Shown here piece by piece: positions 36,867 through 46,919 of a DNA stretch of 64,000 bases. The DNA is taken from the NCBI GenBank assembly GCA_965201085.1, contig CBDAVS010000016.1, forward strand, positions 1 to 64,000, given 5' to 3'. Position numbers and translations under genes: made by a program. Source of the DNA: JAPOUP01 sp965201085. GTDB lineage: Bacteria; Pseudomonadota; Alphaproteobacteria; Rhodobacterales; Rhodobacteraceae. Every line of letters starts with the position of its first letter. Position 1 is the stretch's first letter. The notes beneath the pieces were generated by a model. It saw only the letters and a list, made by a program, of their open reading frames with translations. It was not told the origin of the DNA and did not search any database.

Positions 36867-39080
36867 ATGGCGGTGTTCAGCAGGCGAACGTCTCCCGACC
36901 TCGAGGGGCTGGCGGAGTTCGCCAAGCGCGGAGATAGGGAGAGAGCTCAGTTCTTTGTCGGACGTGACAGGCAGATCAGCGAGGTCGAGCGCCTCTGCGC
37001 CAGGACGCTGGCGCAGGTCCGTAAAATGGAGCCCGCGGTCGAAGGCGCGACGCAGCTGGTGCAGGGTGCGCCAGGCGCGGGCAAGACCGCCATTCTTTCG
37101 GAGCTCAGGCGGCGTTGGGAGGCAAGGGGCGGATCCGCCCCGGTCGCGGTCGTCGCGCAGGTGGCCGATCTCGCGGACACGGCAAGGATCGCCATCCTCA
37201 TCGCCGAGGCCGTCAGGCCCGGCAGCAGCGAGGGCTGGCGGACGACGCGGACCGGGGACGTGGGCGGCGGCGTCGGGGCTGGCGTGGCTAGTGTCAGCGG
37301 ACGGTCTGAGCGATCCATCGCGCCGGACAGCGTCACCTTGTACACCCTTCGGGAAACCCTGCCGCCCCATGAATGGCCCCGTCCGGTCTGCCTCATGGTC
37401 GACGAGATCCAGAAGGTGGGTCCTGAAGCCGAAGAGGTGCTTCTCTCCCTGCATCTGGGCACGATGGGCCTGCCCGTCGTGCCGGTCTACGCCGGTCTCG
37501 GGGACTCGTATGATGTGCTCCAGGCCGTCTGCTCGCCGCGCCTGTCGGAGGGGGCGGTCCATGACATCGGCGCCCTCGCTCCGGAGGAGGCGGTGGAGGC
37601 GGTGGATCTCATGCTGGACCGCTTCCGCGTGGACCGGACAGGGGCGGCGGCGGGCTGGCCGCAGCGGCTCGCCGGGGTCTCCGACCGCTGGCCGCAGCAC
37701 CTGCACAACGGGATGCGCGCCCTTGCCGGCGGCCTGGTCAAGGCCGAAGGCAGGCTCGTCCATGTCGACAGCGGGGCCGTGGCGGCTCTCGAGCGCGAAC
37801 ACCGGGTGAAGAGGTACCGTCGCATCAGGTCGCCGGAGATGACCCAGTCCAGACTGCTGGTTGCCCGGGTCATGGCGGTGGTCCCCCGGGAGGGAGTGGC
37901 CGACAGCACCGTTTTGGCCAGGATACTTCAGGAGGCACGTCCGGCGGACGATCCAGAAGGTGAGGGGCTGTGGCTGCCCGAGGGCATGAGCGCCCGGGGC
38001 TTCCTCAAGAATCTGGTCCATCACGGAGCCCTTCAGGAAAACGACAGCGGTCTGCTGTCCTGTCCGATTCCCTCGTTCCGGAGCTACCTGATCGAGCAGG
38101 GTGGAATGATATCCGTTTCTCTGGAGTCCGGTGAAAGGCCACGGGCCGGGATCGGCGGCAGTCCCCGGGAGTTCGGGCGGCCACATCCACAGGACATTCA
38201 GGAGACGGACCCAGAAGCCGGACGGCAGGCTCAGTTTCCCTTGGCGCAGGCTGGTGCAGGCGGCCGGGAGGCCAGCCCTGACCCGGAGGCCCGGCTGCGC
38301 GACCGAGTGATGCAGCTGGCGGCGGCGCTGACCGAGCGGATCGCACCCACGGAGGGAATTCACGGACGTGACATGCAGCGGCGGATCGGGGAGGCCATGC
38401 GCCTGCCGTCCTCCGCAGCCGTGCCGGAAGGGGACATCGCGCAGCTGGCAGGTGAAATCGCCCGCAGGCGGGCGGAGGCGGACATCCGCGTCGAACTGGT
38501 CAGGAGTATGTCCCCCGCGCCCGCGGTCGAGGCAGGCGCACGGTTCAGGGGCGCTCCGCAGCTGCACCGAAGCGACCATCGGCGGCGGTACAACGAGGAA
38601 CTGCCGATGCTCCTTGCCGGGCTGGAGGGGGACGGCGTCACGCCAACCGAACTGGAGCGCGAGGTGGCGCGTGCCGCCCTGACCGCCAGGGGAACCCCGC
38701 ACGAAAGCCTTGCCGAGGCCATGGCCGACGCGCTTGGCTTCGGGAGCGTGAGCGACCCGGAAGATCTCCGGAGGGAGCGTGGCGAGCTGCTAAGGACACT
38801 CGCGGAGCCGGTCGGCAGGCTGAAGACGACTGCGCGGCGCACCCTTGTGCGGCGGCTGCACCGCGCCTTCACCGGGCCGGAGATCCAGGATTTCGCAGAG
38901 CGGCGGGGCGGGCCGTCCGTGTCGGAAGGGGACCGGGAGCAGGTGGCCGGGAGCGTCCGGCTGCTGCTTTCCACACGTATCACCGATCCGGCGCCGTGGC
39001 GCGACCAGCACGAACAGCTGGGGCGGACTACCGGGGCCGCGCTGGCACGGGAAGCCGGTAGGGGCATTGAGCCTTTCTAG
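36867..39080 (+). CDS. P-loop (Orc1/STAND-like) ATPase with C-terminal IHGRD module
   Basis: 737 aa, not a family I can name. After FFVGRDRQISEVERLCARTL come Walker A (GAPGAGKT, residues 67-74), Walker B (VCLMVDEIQ, about 174-182) and a sensor-like VVPVYAGLGDS. A winged-helix-like region follows (WLPEGMSARGFLKNLVHHGA, PSFRSYLIEQG), as in Orc1/Cdc6 and STAND NTPases. From about residue 480 the IHGRD module (IHGRD at 498-502) matches the relaxase tail and the broken paralogue downstream. GGAAAGGGG precedes the start. No membrane helix. Position beside repC and traA remnants suggests a replication, transfer or immunity role of the plasmid. Confidence 0.7.
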   Translation: MAVFSRRTSPDLEGLAEFAKRGDRERAQFFVGRDRQISEVERLCARTLAQVRKMEPAVEGATQLVQGAPGAGKTAILSELRRRWEARGGSAPVAVVAQVADLADTARIAILIAEAVRPGSSEGWRTTRTGDVGGGVGAGVASVSGRSERSIAPDSVTLYTLRETLPPHEWPRPVCLMVDEIQKVGPEAEEVLLSLHLGTMGLPVVPVYAGLGDSYDVLQAVCSPRLSEGAVHDIGALAPEEAVEAVDLMLDRFRVDRTGAAAGWPQRLAGVSDRWPQHLHNGMRALAGGLVKAEGRLVHVDSGAVAALEREHRVKRYRRIRSPEMTQSRLLVARVMAVVPREGVADSTVLARILQEARPADDPEGEGLWLPEGMSARGFLKNLVHHGALQENDSGLLSCPIPSFRSYLIEQGGMISVSLESGERPRAGIGGSPREFGRPHPQDIQETDPEAGRQAQFPLAQAGAGGREASPDPEARLRDRVMQLAAALTERIAPTEGIHGRDMQRRIGEAMRLPSSAAVPEGDIAQLAGEIARRRAEADIRVELVRSMSPAPAVEAGARFRGAPQLHRSDHRRRYNEELPMLLAGLEGDGVTPTELEREVARAALTARGTPHESLAEAMADALGFGSVSDPEDLRRERGELLRTLAEPVGRLKTTARRTLVRRLHRAFTGPEIQDFAERRGGPSVSEGDREQVAGSVRLLLSTRITDPAPWRDQHEQLGRTTGAALAREAGRGIEPF

Positions 39081-39297
39081 GCAAGTGGCTGGATCAGGGG
39101 AACCTGCATGGCCGCATGCCTCACGTCATTTTCCCCGACCTGCGCTGTGGCCCGTCACCGACAGCATGCCCTTGGTGGCAGAAGGTTTGGATGCGTTTCC
39201 AGCCGGTGAATGCGTGTGACGGCCCGGAAACGGCTTGATGGTGCCCGGCGCAAAGGGCATTCTGCTGGCACTGGCAGAAAGGGTAGGCCGTTCCGGT

Positions 39298-40385
39298 GAT
39301 CAGGCTGCGTCTTCCGCGCTGGCGAAGGGGTCCCGACCTTGAGGGACTTGCGGAGTTCGCCGACCGGGAGGATCGGGAGGGCGCGCTGTTTTTCGTCGGC
39401 CGCGGGCCGCAGACCGACCAGATAGAGCGCCTCTGCGCCAGGACTCTGGCGCAGGTCCAGAGAGGGGAACGGCGGTCGAAGGCGCGACGCGGGTGCTGCA
39501 GGGTGCCCCCGGGGCGGGCAAGACCGCCATTCTCTCGGAGCTCGAGCGGCGCTGGGAGGCAAGGATCGCCATCCTCATCGCCGAGGCTGTCAGGCCTGGC
39601 AGCAGCGAGGGCTGGCGGACGACGCGGACCGGGGACGTGAGCGGGGGCGTTGGGGCTGGCGTGGCCTGTGTCGGCGGACGGTCAGGGCGATCCATCGCGC
39701 CGGACCGCGTCACCCTATATACCCCTCGGGAAACCTTGCCGCCCCATAAGTGGCCCCGTCCGGTCTGCCTCATGGTCGACGAGATCCAGGATGTGGATCC
39801 TGAGGCGAAGTCCCTGCTCCGCGCCCTGCACCTGGGCACGATGGGCCTGCCCGTGGTGGCGGTCTACGCCGGCCTAGGCGACTCGCATGACGTGCTCCAG
39901 GACACTGGCATGACGCGTGTGTCGCAGGGGGCGGTCCACAACATCGGCACCCTCGCTCCGGAGGAAGCGGCCGAGGCTGTGGAGCTCATGCTGGACCGCT
40001 TCCGCGTGGACCGGACAGGGGCAGCGGATGGCTGGCCGCAGCGGTTGGCTGAGGTCTCCGAACGCTGGCCGCAGCACCTGCACAACGGGATGCGCGCCCT
40101 CGCCGGTGCCTTGGTCGAGACCGAAGGCAGGCTTGCCCATGTCGACAGCGGGGCCGTGACGGCCCTTGAGCGCGAACACCGGAGGGAGACATACCGCGCC
40201 CGGATTTCGGGTGCGATGGATGGAGCCGGTCCGCTGGTTGCCCGGGTTATGGCGGCGGTCCCCCCGGAGGGAGCGTCCAGAAGCGATGTTCTGGCCCAGA
40301 TCGTTAAGGAGGCTCGTCCGGAGGACGACCTCAGCAGTGCGGGGCTGTGGCTGCCCGAGGGCATGAGCGCCTGGGGTTTCCTCAG
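39298..40385 (+). pseudogene. Second P-loop ATPase, 5' part
   Basis: Paralogue of the ATPase at 36867-39080: DLEGLAEFADREDREGALFF then QIERLCARTLAQVQ. The frame breaks near 39470 and resumes with GAPGAGKTAIL and VCLMVDEIQDV. A 60-bp in-frame gap after WEAR removes 20 residues present in the paralogue, where that piece is flanked by GGCAAGG repeats. The coding text runs into IS5 copy 3 at AWGFLR (40385). Confidence 0.8.
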
Positions 40386-41341
40386 AGTTTGTTCCATAAG
40401 TTGAGTGGTCCCGCAGGATGTGGCATTCCGGTTGGTGAAAGCAACCAAATACGGAGAGAGCCATGCCCTGGAACAGGACCACCCAACAGATCCATAAGCG
40501 CCCGGACGACCACAGTCAAAACGATCTGACCGACGCCGAATGGACCATCATCGAGCCGATGCTGCCGAAGCAGGGAAGGATGGGACGGCCGCGCGAGGTC
40601 GACCTTCGGTCGGTGTTCGACGCGGGCCGGTATATCCTGTCCACGGGATGCCGGTGGCGCGCGTCACCCTCTGGATATCCACCGTTTTCCACCGACCGGA
40701 ACCATTTTTACGCATGGCGGCGGAGCGGGCTCCTGGAGCGTCTCGTGCATCGTCTCCGGGACCTCGCGCGGCGGTGTTCGGGGCGCTCCGCGGAGCCGAC
40801 CGCCGCCTCGATCGACAGCCAGTCGGTGAGGACCACGGAGAGCGGCGGGCCCCGCGGCCACCACGCTGGGAAGAAGGTGAAGGGGAGGAAAAGGCACCTG
40901 ATCGTGGACGCCGACGGCACACCGATCGTCATGACGGTTCACACCGCCGACATCCAGGACCGGGACGGGGCGCCGGACCTGATCGCGAAGCTGCTGGAGA
41001 CGGTGCCCACGGTGTGTAGGCTGTTCGCCGACGGTGGCTACGCGGGTCCGAAGCTGCGGGAGCGGCTTGAGGGGATGGGGTTGTCGAACGTGATCAGGAT
41101 CGTCGAAAAACCGAAGGATGTCAAAGGGTTCACTGTTCTCTACCGCCGCTGGGTGGTGGAGCGGACCTTTGCCTGGATGGGCCGGTGCCGGTGCCTGTCG
41201 AAAGATTACGAAAGGCTCAGCGAGAACTCGCTGGCATGGGCGCAGCTGGCCGCCTGCCGGTTCCTGCTCAGGCGGGTGGCGAGGGCGTCAACTCCATGAA
41301 AAACAATAGTTTAATGATATCAGTGACTTATGATTCAAACT
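40386..41341 (+). mobile_element. IS5-family (IS427-like) element, copy 3
   Basis: 956 bp with ends agtttgttccataagt and acttatgattcaaact and an exact CTCAG flank on each side (40381-40385 and 41342-41346). Clean removal restores the ATPase frame (GFLRHLVHRGALQ). Confidence 0.95.
40463..41299 (+). CDS. IS5/IS427-type transposase, copy 3 (intact)
   Basis: 278 aa, nearly identical to copy 2, with DDE residues in IDSQSVRTTES, LFADGGYAG and VVERTFAWMGRCRCLSKDYE. Small differences (VQ to GR, Y to H) are again mostly A/T to G/C. GGAGAGAGCC precedes the ATG. Confidence 0.93.
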   Translation: MPWNRTTQQIHKRPDDHSQNDLTDAEWTIIEPMLPKQGRMGRPREVDLRSVFDAGRYILSTGCRWRASPSGYPPFSTDRNHFYAWRRSGLLERLVHRLRDLARRCSGRSAEPTAASIDSQSVRTTESGGPRGHHAGKKVKGRKRHLIVDADGTPIVMTVHTADIQDRDGAPDLIAKLLETVPTVCRLFADGGYAGPKLRERLEGMGLSNVIRIVEKPKDVKGFTVLYRRWVVERTFAWMGRCRCLSKDYERLSENSLAWAQLAACRFLLRRVARASTP

Positions 41342-42418
41342 CTCAGGCATCTTGTCCATCGCGGAGCCTTGCAGAAAAACGCCAGAGGTCTGCTGTTCTG
41401 TCCGATTCCCTCGTTCCGGAGCTACCTGATCGAGCAGGGCGGAATGATATCCGTTTCGCTGGAGTCTGGTGAAGGGCCGCGGGCCGGAACCAGCGACGGC
41501 GCTCAGAATTTCAGGCCAGCGCATCCGCAGGACATCCCGGAGACGGACACTGAAGCCGGAGGGCAGGTTCAGCGGCGAATGGCGCAGGCTGGTGCAGGCG
41601 GCCGGGAGGCCAGCCCTGACCCGGAGGGCCGGCTGCGCGACCGGGTGCTGCAGCTCGCGGCGGCGCTGACCGAGCGGGTTACCCCAACGGAGGGAATTCA
41701 TGGCCGTGACATGCGGCGGCGGATCGGGGAGGCACTGCGCCTGCCGTCCTTCGCAGCCGTGCCGGAAGGGGACATCGCGCAGCTGGCGGACGGGATCGCC
41801 CGCAGACGGGCAGAGGCTGACATCCGCGTCGACCTTGTCCGGAGCATGTCCCCCGCGCCCGCGGTCGAGGCCGGCGCACGGTTCAGGGGCGCTCCGCAGC
41901 TGCACCGAAGCGACCATCGGCGGCGGTACAGCGAGGAACTGCCGAAGCTCCTTGCTAGGCTGGAGAGGGACGGTGTCACGCCAACCGAACTGGAGCGTGA
42001 GGTGGCGCGCGTCGCTCTGGCCGCTAGGGGAACCCCGCACGAAAGCCTTGCTGACGCCATAGCCGACGCGCTCGGCTTCGGGAGCGTGAGCGACCCGGAA
42101 GATCTCCGGAGGGAGCGTGGCGAACTGCTCAGGACACTCGCGGAGCCGGTCGGCAGGTTGAAGACGACTCCGCGGCGCACCCTTGCGCGGCAGCTGCACC
42201 AGGTGTTCACCGGGCCGGAGATCCAGGATTTCGCGGAGATGCGGGACGGGCCGTCCGTTCCGGAGGCGGATCGGGAGCAGGTGGCCGGGAGCGTCCGGCT
42301 GCTGCTTTCCACCCGGATCACCGATCCGGCGCCGTGGCGCGGCCAGCACGAGCAGCTGGGGCGGACAACCGGTGCCGTGCTGACACGGGAAGCGGGCAGG
42401 AGCATCGAGCCGTTCTGA
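41342..42418 (+). pseudogene. Second P-loop ATPase, 3' part with IHGRD module
   Basis: Continues the 39298 gene after IS5 copy 3: HLVHRGALQKNARGLLFCPI, PSFRSYLIEQGGMISVSLES, then the IHGRD module from about 41640 (IHGRD near 41697) to EAGRSIEPF at the stop. It is closely co-linear with the ATPase at 36867-39080, so the pair is a tandem duplication of about 2.3 kb. Confidence 0.8.
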
Positions 42419-42443
42419 GCAAAGGCTGAGATGGGTTATCCAG

Positions 42444-43820
42444 CCCCCGTTCCGCTCTGAAGTGCAACACCGTTGATGGTGGGAAGCCGCGTTTCGGGTG
42501 CGGCATCCTGCGAATCGGCCAGATAACGGCGACAGTCCCTGTGCTCAGGACAGGAGAGTGTCATGCCCGAGGGCTACCGTCATCTGACCTTCGACGAAAG
42601 ATGCCAGATATACGCGACGGGGAAAAGCGGGCTTTCGAACGGGGCCATCGCCAGGCGGCCGGGCCGCCATCCGGCCACCATATCGCGGGAGATCCGACGC
42701 AACGGCGGCGGGCGGGGATACCGGCAGGGACAGGCGTGGAGGAAGGCCACCGGGCGCCGGAGCGAGGCCTCTTCGGTCCCGGGGAAGCTGACGGAGGAGC
42801 GCTGGGCGAAGGTCGTGGCGAAGCTGGAGGAGGGCTGGAGCCCGGAACAGGTCCCGGGGCGTCTCCGGCTGGAGGACCCCGGCATGGTCGGCCGTCAGCG
42901 GATATACGACCTCGTACGCGCGGACGGCGGGGACGGAGGAACGCTTTTCGGGCACCTGCGGCGGCGGGGAAAGGAACCGGACCGGCAGGGTGGCCGCCAC
43001 GCGGGCCGGGGTCACATCCCGGGCCGGAGGGACATCCCGGAGCGCCCGAAAGAGGTCGGGGCGAAGGCGAGAATCGGCGACTGGGAAGCGGACACGGTGA
43101 TCGGCGGGGGACACGGCGGTGCGGTGGTGTCGCCTGTGGACAGATGCCCGGAATTCACGCCTGTCCAACGGGTTGACGGAAAGAAGGCGGAGGCGGTCGG
43201 CGAGGCGATGACCGACCTTCTCAAGGGGCTCGGCGCCAGGGTCCACACGATCACGGCGGACAGTGGCAGGGAGTTCGCGGGGCACGCGAAGGTGGCGAAG
43301 GCGCTGGAGGCCGACTTCCTCCTCCCGACGCCCCACCACCCGTGGGAGCGGGGCCTGAACGGGCACACCAACGGGCTGCCGCCCCAGTACCTGCCGAAGG
43401 GGACCGACCTGCGGCAGGTCACGGACGCCCGCGTGAAGCGGGTCCAGGACATCCTGAACGCGCGCCCCCGCAAGGCGCCCGGCTACCTGACGCCGGCGGA
43501 GGCTTTCGCGCGGGCGCGGCCTCCCTGAGGCGCTTCGCCCCGTCGGCCGACGGGGGAGAGGGAATTCCGCAGGCGCGCCCGCCCGGTTTCGGTCGGGCCA
43601 CCCCTTCCCTCGCCCGGACGGGCGCGCCACCTCCCGCCGCGGGGCCCTGCCGCCGCCGGGAGGCCCGGTTACGCTCCGATCCGAAGGGACAGCCGCCGTA
43701 TTCCGCGTGGAATCCGGGGCCCTGGCCGGAAAATCCCTCAACACCGGCCCGCCTCCTCCGCTCGGGCCACGCCCTCGCTCCGGAGGCGGGCCGGTGTTGT
43801 ACTTCGGACTGGAAGTGGGG
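42444..43820 (+). mobile_element. IS30-family element, copy 3 (complete)
   Basis: 1377 bp. The left end is cccccgttccgctctgaagt; the right end holds ggtgttgtacttcggactgg. An 18-bp perfect stem (43739-43756 with 43782-43799, loop 25) lies just inside the right end. The right flank is the same CGGTAAATGACGG of ISNCY as at copy 1, but the element is in the opposite orientation. Confidence 0.92.
42563..43528 (+). pseudogene. IS30 transposase, copy 3, catalytic Glu lost
   Basis: 321 aa open frame. The HTH region has RQLG changed to RRPG and ALRK to ATGK; the first two catalytic Asp remain (GDWEADTVIG, ITADSGREF), but ERGLNGHTNG lacks the catalytic Glu (GAG to GGG). Probably inactive, although its ends are intact and it could be mobilised by another copy. 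Confidence 0.8.
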
Positions 43821-45360
43821 CGGTAAATGACGGAATTCGCCTTGCGGGGATTCACCGGATATGGCAGTCAGGGTATGCCGCGGAATCCGGCAGTCCTCCC
43901 CTTCAGGAGGCCCCCATGCGCAGGGTCCACGACACCCAGCGGCGGCCCGGCGCCCCCGACATCAGGAGGATCAGGCTGGACGTGAGGTCGCGGGACGACA
44001 TCCCAGCGATCCCGATCGGCCTCCAGGACCCCTGCGGCGACGAAGGGACCCGAAAGCGGCTGTTCCGGCTTCCGGGTCGGCAGGCCGGGGATGGAACCGT
44101 TGACCGTCCCGGTGCTGGGGGTCGTGAAGCAGGGTCCCGGGTGCGGTTTCGACCGGCTTCGGGAACCGGCGAACCAGCACATCCCGATCCGGCGAAGGCC
44201 GGAGACCGGGCCACGGATCATGGGACGGGGACGGATACCGGCGTCCGGTTGATAGCGTGTCGCTCCTCACGCCGGAGCTTCCCGCCGAGGTCGGAAGGAC
44301 GGTCGTGGAGAGGGGCCACAGGGTGGCCGGAAAAAAGCCTGGCGCCGCGTTGCGCGGCCGCCGTGATTCCTTCGTGGCCGGGACCGACGTCCACCATCCG
44401 ACGGACCGCAGCCTGCCGATGGACGCGGCGCGGTGCATGGTCCGGGGACGTGTCCCGGGCCTGCGGGGGGGCTGGGGCCGCCCGGCTGGCGGCGGAAGGA
44501 ACATCTTTGCGGAAAGCTCCGGAAAGGCTACCTCCGGGTGGCCACGTCACGGCCCGCCAACCCGCGCCCGAGGGACGTGGAGGCGCGCCGCTCCGGCTGG
44601 CGCTGAAGCTGGCGGACAGGCGGAGGCCAGCCGCGCGGAGATCGACGGTATGTTGGGTATCCCGGGCCCGTCGGACAGTATCCGGGGCTTCATCGGCCAT
44701 GTCAGGCACCGGGCGGACCTGACCGGACGGCGGATCCTCAGGGGAGAGACGATCCCGCACCGCGGGAAGGTGCACCCGATATCCGGGCCGCACACGCGCT
44801 GGATATCGAAGGGCAAGGCCGGGGTTCCGGTGGAGCCCGGCGTTCCGGTCCGCGTCCCTGAGGACCGGCACCGGTTCATCCTGCACCGTTCGGTGATGTG
44901 GGAGGGGAGCGACGTGGACGTGGCGGTCCCCATGGGCGGGGAGGCGCGGGCCCGGTTCCCCGACCTGTCGGTGGTGAGCTTCGACCGTGGTCCGCACAGC
45001 CCTCCGGACCGGCTGGGGCCTGCCGGGATGCCGGAGCCGACGCGATGCCCCGCAGGGGCAGGCTGTCGAAGGCGGACCGCGTCCGGGAAAGCGGAGAGGC
45101 GTTCCGCGGGGCGCGGCACGCCCACGCCGCCGGCGGGTCGGCCACCAGCAACCTGGAGCACCGCGGCCTCGACCGGGTGCGGAGCCACGGAAAGGTGGGT
45201 TTCGCCGGCGCCGTGGCGCTGGCGGTGCTGGCCGCGAACGTCCACCGCCCCGGCCTGATGCCGCCGGCGAGGAAGCGCCCCGTGCTCCCCGCCGCCGCCT
45301 GACCGGGGCGTCCACCGGTGAACCGGCCCATGGAAGGCCCCGCCGCTGCGGGCCCGGACC
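43821..45360 (+). mobile_element. ISNCY-family element, copy B, both ends lost
   Basis: The left part is cut by IS30 copy 3 at CGG; the right end stops near 45360, about 170 bp before where the terminal repeat would be, at the junction with an IS4-type remnant. Confidence 0.75.
43916..45302 (+). pseudogene. ISNCY transposase, copy B, frameshifted
   Basis: Same order of segments as copy A: MRRVHDTQRRPGAPDIRRIR, LLTPELPAEVGRTVVERGH, SGPHTRWISKGKAGVPVE, MPRRGRLSKADRVRESGE. Several frameshifts, and changes such as CDSFVVETDVHYPTD to RDSFVAGTDVHHPTD, all T to C or A to G. The GATACG repeat in the DGYGYGY region is contracted. Confidence 0.8.
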
Positions 45361-45366
45361 CTGTCA

Positions 45367-46236
45367 CTATAGCACTGTTGACTCCCTGAGCATGCCCCGG
45401 CTTCTGAAGGCCCTGTGGAACGCGGTCGCCTGGAGGAGGTATTTCATGCCTTTCCACATTTTCCGCGTCCCCGGCAGGGGCTGGCGTTTCGAGGGGATGA
45501 AGCCGAGGTGGCGGCCGATGTCGATGGCGGCCCCGCGGATGGTGAAGCCGTCGAAGAGCGGTGCCCGGGCGTCCCTGAAGCCGTGATCCTCCGGTCCGAC
45601 CCGGAGGGCGGTGAGTTCGTCCGCGTCCAGCGGATCGAGGGCGGGCCGCGCGTCGCTGGAGAGCGGCGGCCACGACAGCCGCCGCCCGCCCTTCGGCGGC
45701 GTGGTGGTCCCGCTGGCGGGCACCGCGGTGACCGGCAGGGTCCGGCGGCTCTTTCCCGGGGCCTTCAGCTCCACGCGGGCGACGCGGATCTCCGTCTCCG
45801 CGGTCCGCGCCGGGCGGGCCCTCACCGCTTTCCGCCCACGCGACCCGGTGATCCCGCCGCGCGCCGCGGCGTGGACGGTGCGCGTCCCGACGGCGGGCAG
45901 CCCGGAGACGTGCTCCATGAGGTCCACCACCCCGCCGCCGGCGATGACGGAGCGGCGGGGCGCTGGAACGCACCGGAAGCCCGGCCGCCTCCGGGTTCCC
46001 GGGCCGGTCCTCCCGACCTCCTGCGCCAGGGACAGGCCCTCCAGCCAGCGCCGGCTTTCGCTCCCTCCCGGCGGTGGCCGGGAGGATGGCCCCTCGGAAA
46101 GCTCGCGTGTGAGGTTCACCAGGTGGCGTCTGATCTTCCGGTCGTTCTCCAGACCTGGCTGGATGAGAGCCTCGGCCCGCTTCCGTCGGTTCTCCTCGGA
46201 ACCGTGAACCTCGATCTTATTCAAGTGTGTCTCCAT
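45367..46236 (-). pseudogene. IS4-family transposase remnant
   Basis: Starts METHLNKIEVHGSEENRRKR and ends with LFDGFTIRGAAIDIGRHLGF then IPSKRQPLPGTRKMWKGMKY, the hallmark C-terminus of IS4-type transposases (usual LGGFLPSKRQPLPGTKKLW). About 290 codons remain of a usual 400-480, so the middle is missing or shifted. Dead. Confidence 0.65.
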
Positions 46237-46258
46237 GAGCGATCCCGCGGACCGTTTT

Positions 46259-46296
46259 GTTGACAATAACGGCAGCGCGCTGCCGTTATTGTCAAC
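46259..46296. repeat. 38-bp perfect palindrome
   Basis: Left arm gttgacaataacggcagc, centre gc, then the exact reverse complement. No T-run follows on either strand, so it is not a standard terminator. It lies between the IS4 remnant start and the small gene ending at 46307. Confidence 0.75.
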
Positions 46297-46306
46297 GGGT
46301 TGTCAG

Positions 46307-46513
46307 TCAAACGCTCTCTGACCAGTCTTTTGGCTGCGTCAGCTCGTGGGCGATGTCGGTCATCATGTAGTGATGGGACCTCGGCAGACACGGCAGCTTC
46401 TCCTCGTGGATCCCGACGGTGCGGTTGCCGTTCGGATCGCATATGATCGCGCTGCCGTCGTGGAACACATGCCTTGTGGCTCGTGCGTAGAAGGTTTTCA
46501 CCGTCTGCCACAC
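46307..46513 (-). CDS. Small hypothetical protein, WQT/ATRHVF family
   Basis: 68 aa from GTG 46513: VWQTVKTFYARATRHVFHDG, then GNRTVGIHEEKLP and MMTDIAHELTQPKDW. Related to the 79-aa protein at 4681-4920. It overlaps the 3' end of the ribbon-helix-helix-type gene by 16 bp, so the two are coupled. No known family. Confidence 0.6.
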   Translation of the reverse strand: MWQTVKTFYARATRHVFHDGSAIICDPNGNRTVGIHEEKLPCLPRSHHYMMTDIAHELTQPKDWSESV

Positions 46514-46704
46514 GCTTCCTCCTCCACTCCGAATATATCGGGATCACCGAGAATGTTCCGCGCGGCCATGTCCAGCGCGGCTCGCATGGCGAAACCGGAG
46601 CCGACAAGCTGGCCGTTCACGTTCTCCAGTCCGGCGCGGACCACTTTCAGGTTTTTTATATCTTCATCGCCGAGCCGGACGTTAACCGACATTTTCTTGG
46701 TCAT
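46498..46704 (-). CDS. Small ribbon-helix-helix-like protein
   Basis: 68 aa: MTKKMSVNVRLGDEDIKNLK, then GLENVNGQLVGSGFAMRAAL. The beta-strand start followed by two helices fits an RHH DNA-binding fold, common in antitoxins. GGAGAGGAAG precedes ATG 46704 well, better than for the ATG at 46719. Overlaps the downstream WQT-family gene. Possible antitoxin or operon repressor; inference only. Confidence 0.6.
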   Translation of the reverse strand: MTKKMSVNVRLGDEDIKNLKVVRAGLENVNGQLVGSGFAMRAALDMAARNILGDPDIFGVEEEACGRR

Positions 46705-46919
46705 TGTCTTCCTCTCCATGGTTATTTGTTCACATGTGTAACCGTTGTAAAACAATGTGCAACTCACGATTCCGTGATTGGCGCGGCGGTTCCGGTGTGC
46801 TATGGTGATTTTGCCGCCGCTAGGCGGCTTAAAGAGATTCGCTTTCGGCGTGGATTGGAACGACATTATGAAGGTGCCGGTGATGATCCGGTCACTTTCA
46901 TTCTCACAGTGGCGGATCG

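Noticed and set aside
36582..38702. 706-codon minus-strand frame opposite the ATPase
   Set aside because: Antisense shadow caused by GC-rich third positions; the plus-strand frame has Walker motifs and a ribosome-binding site.
46259..46296. Reading the palindrome as a rho-independent terminator
   Set aside because: No T-run follows on either strand.
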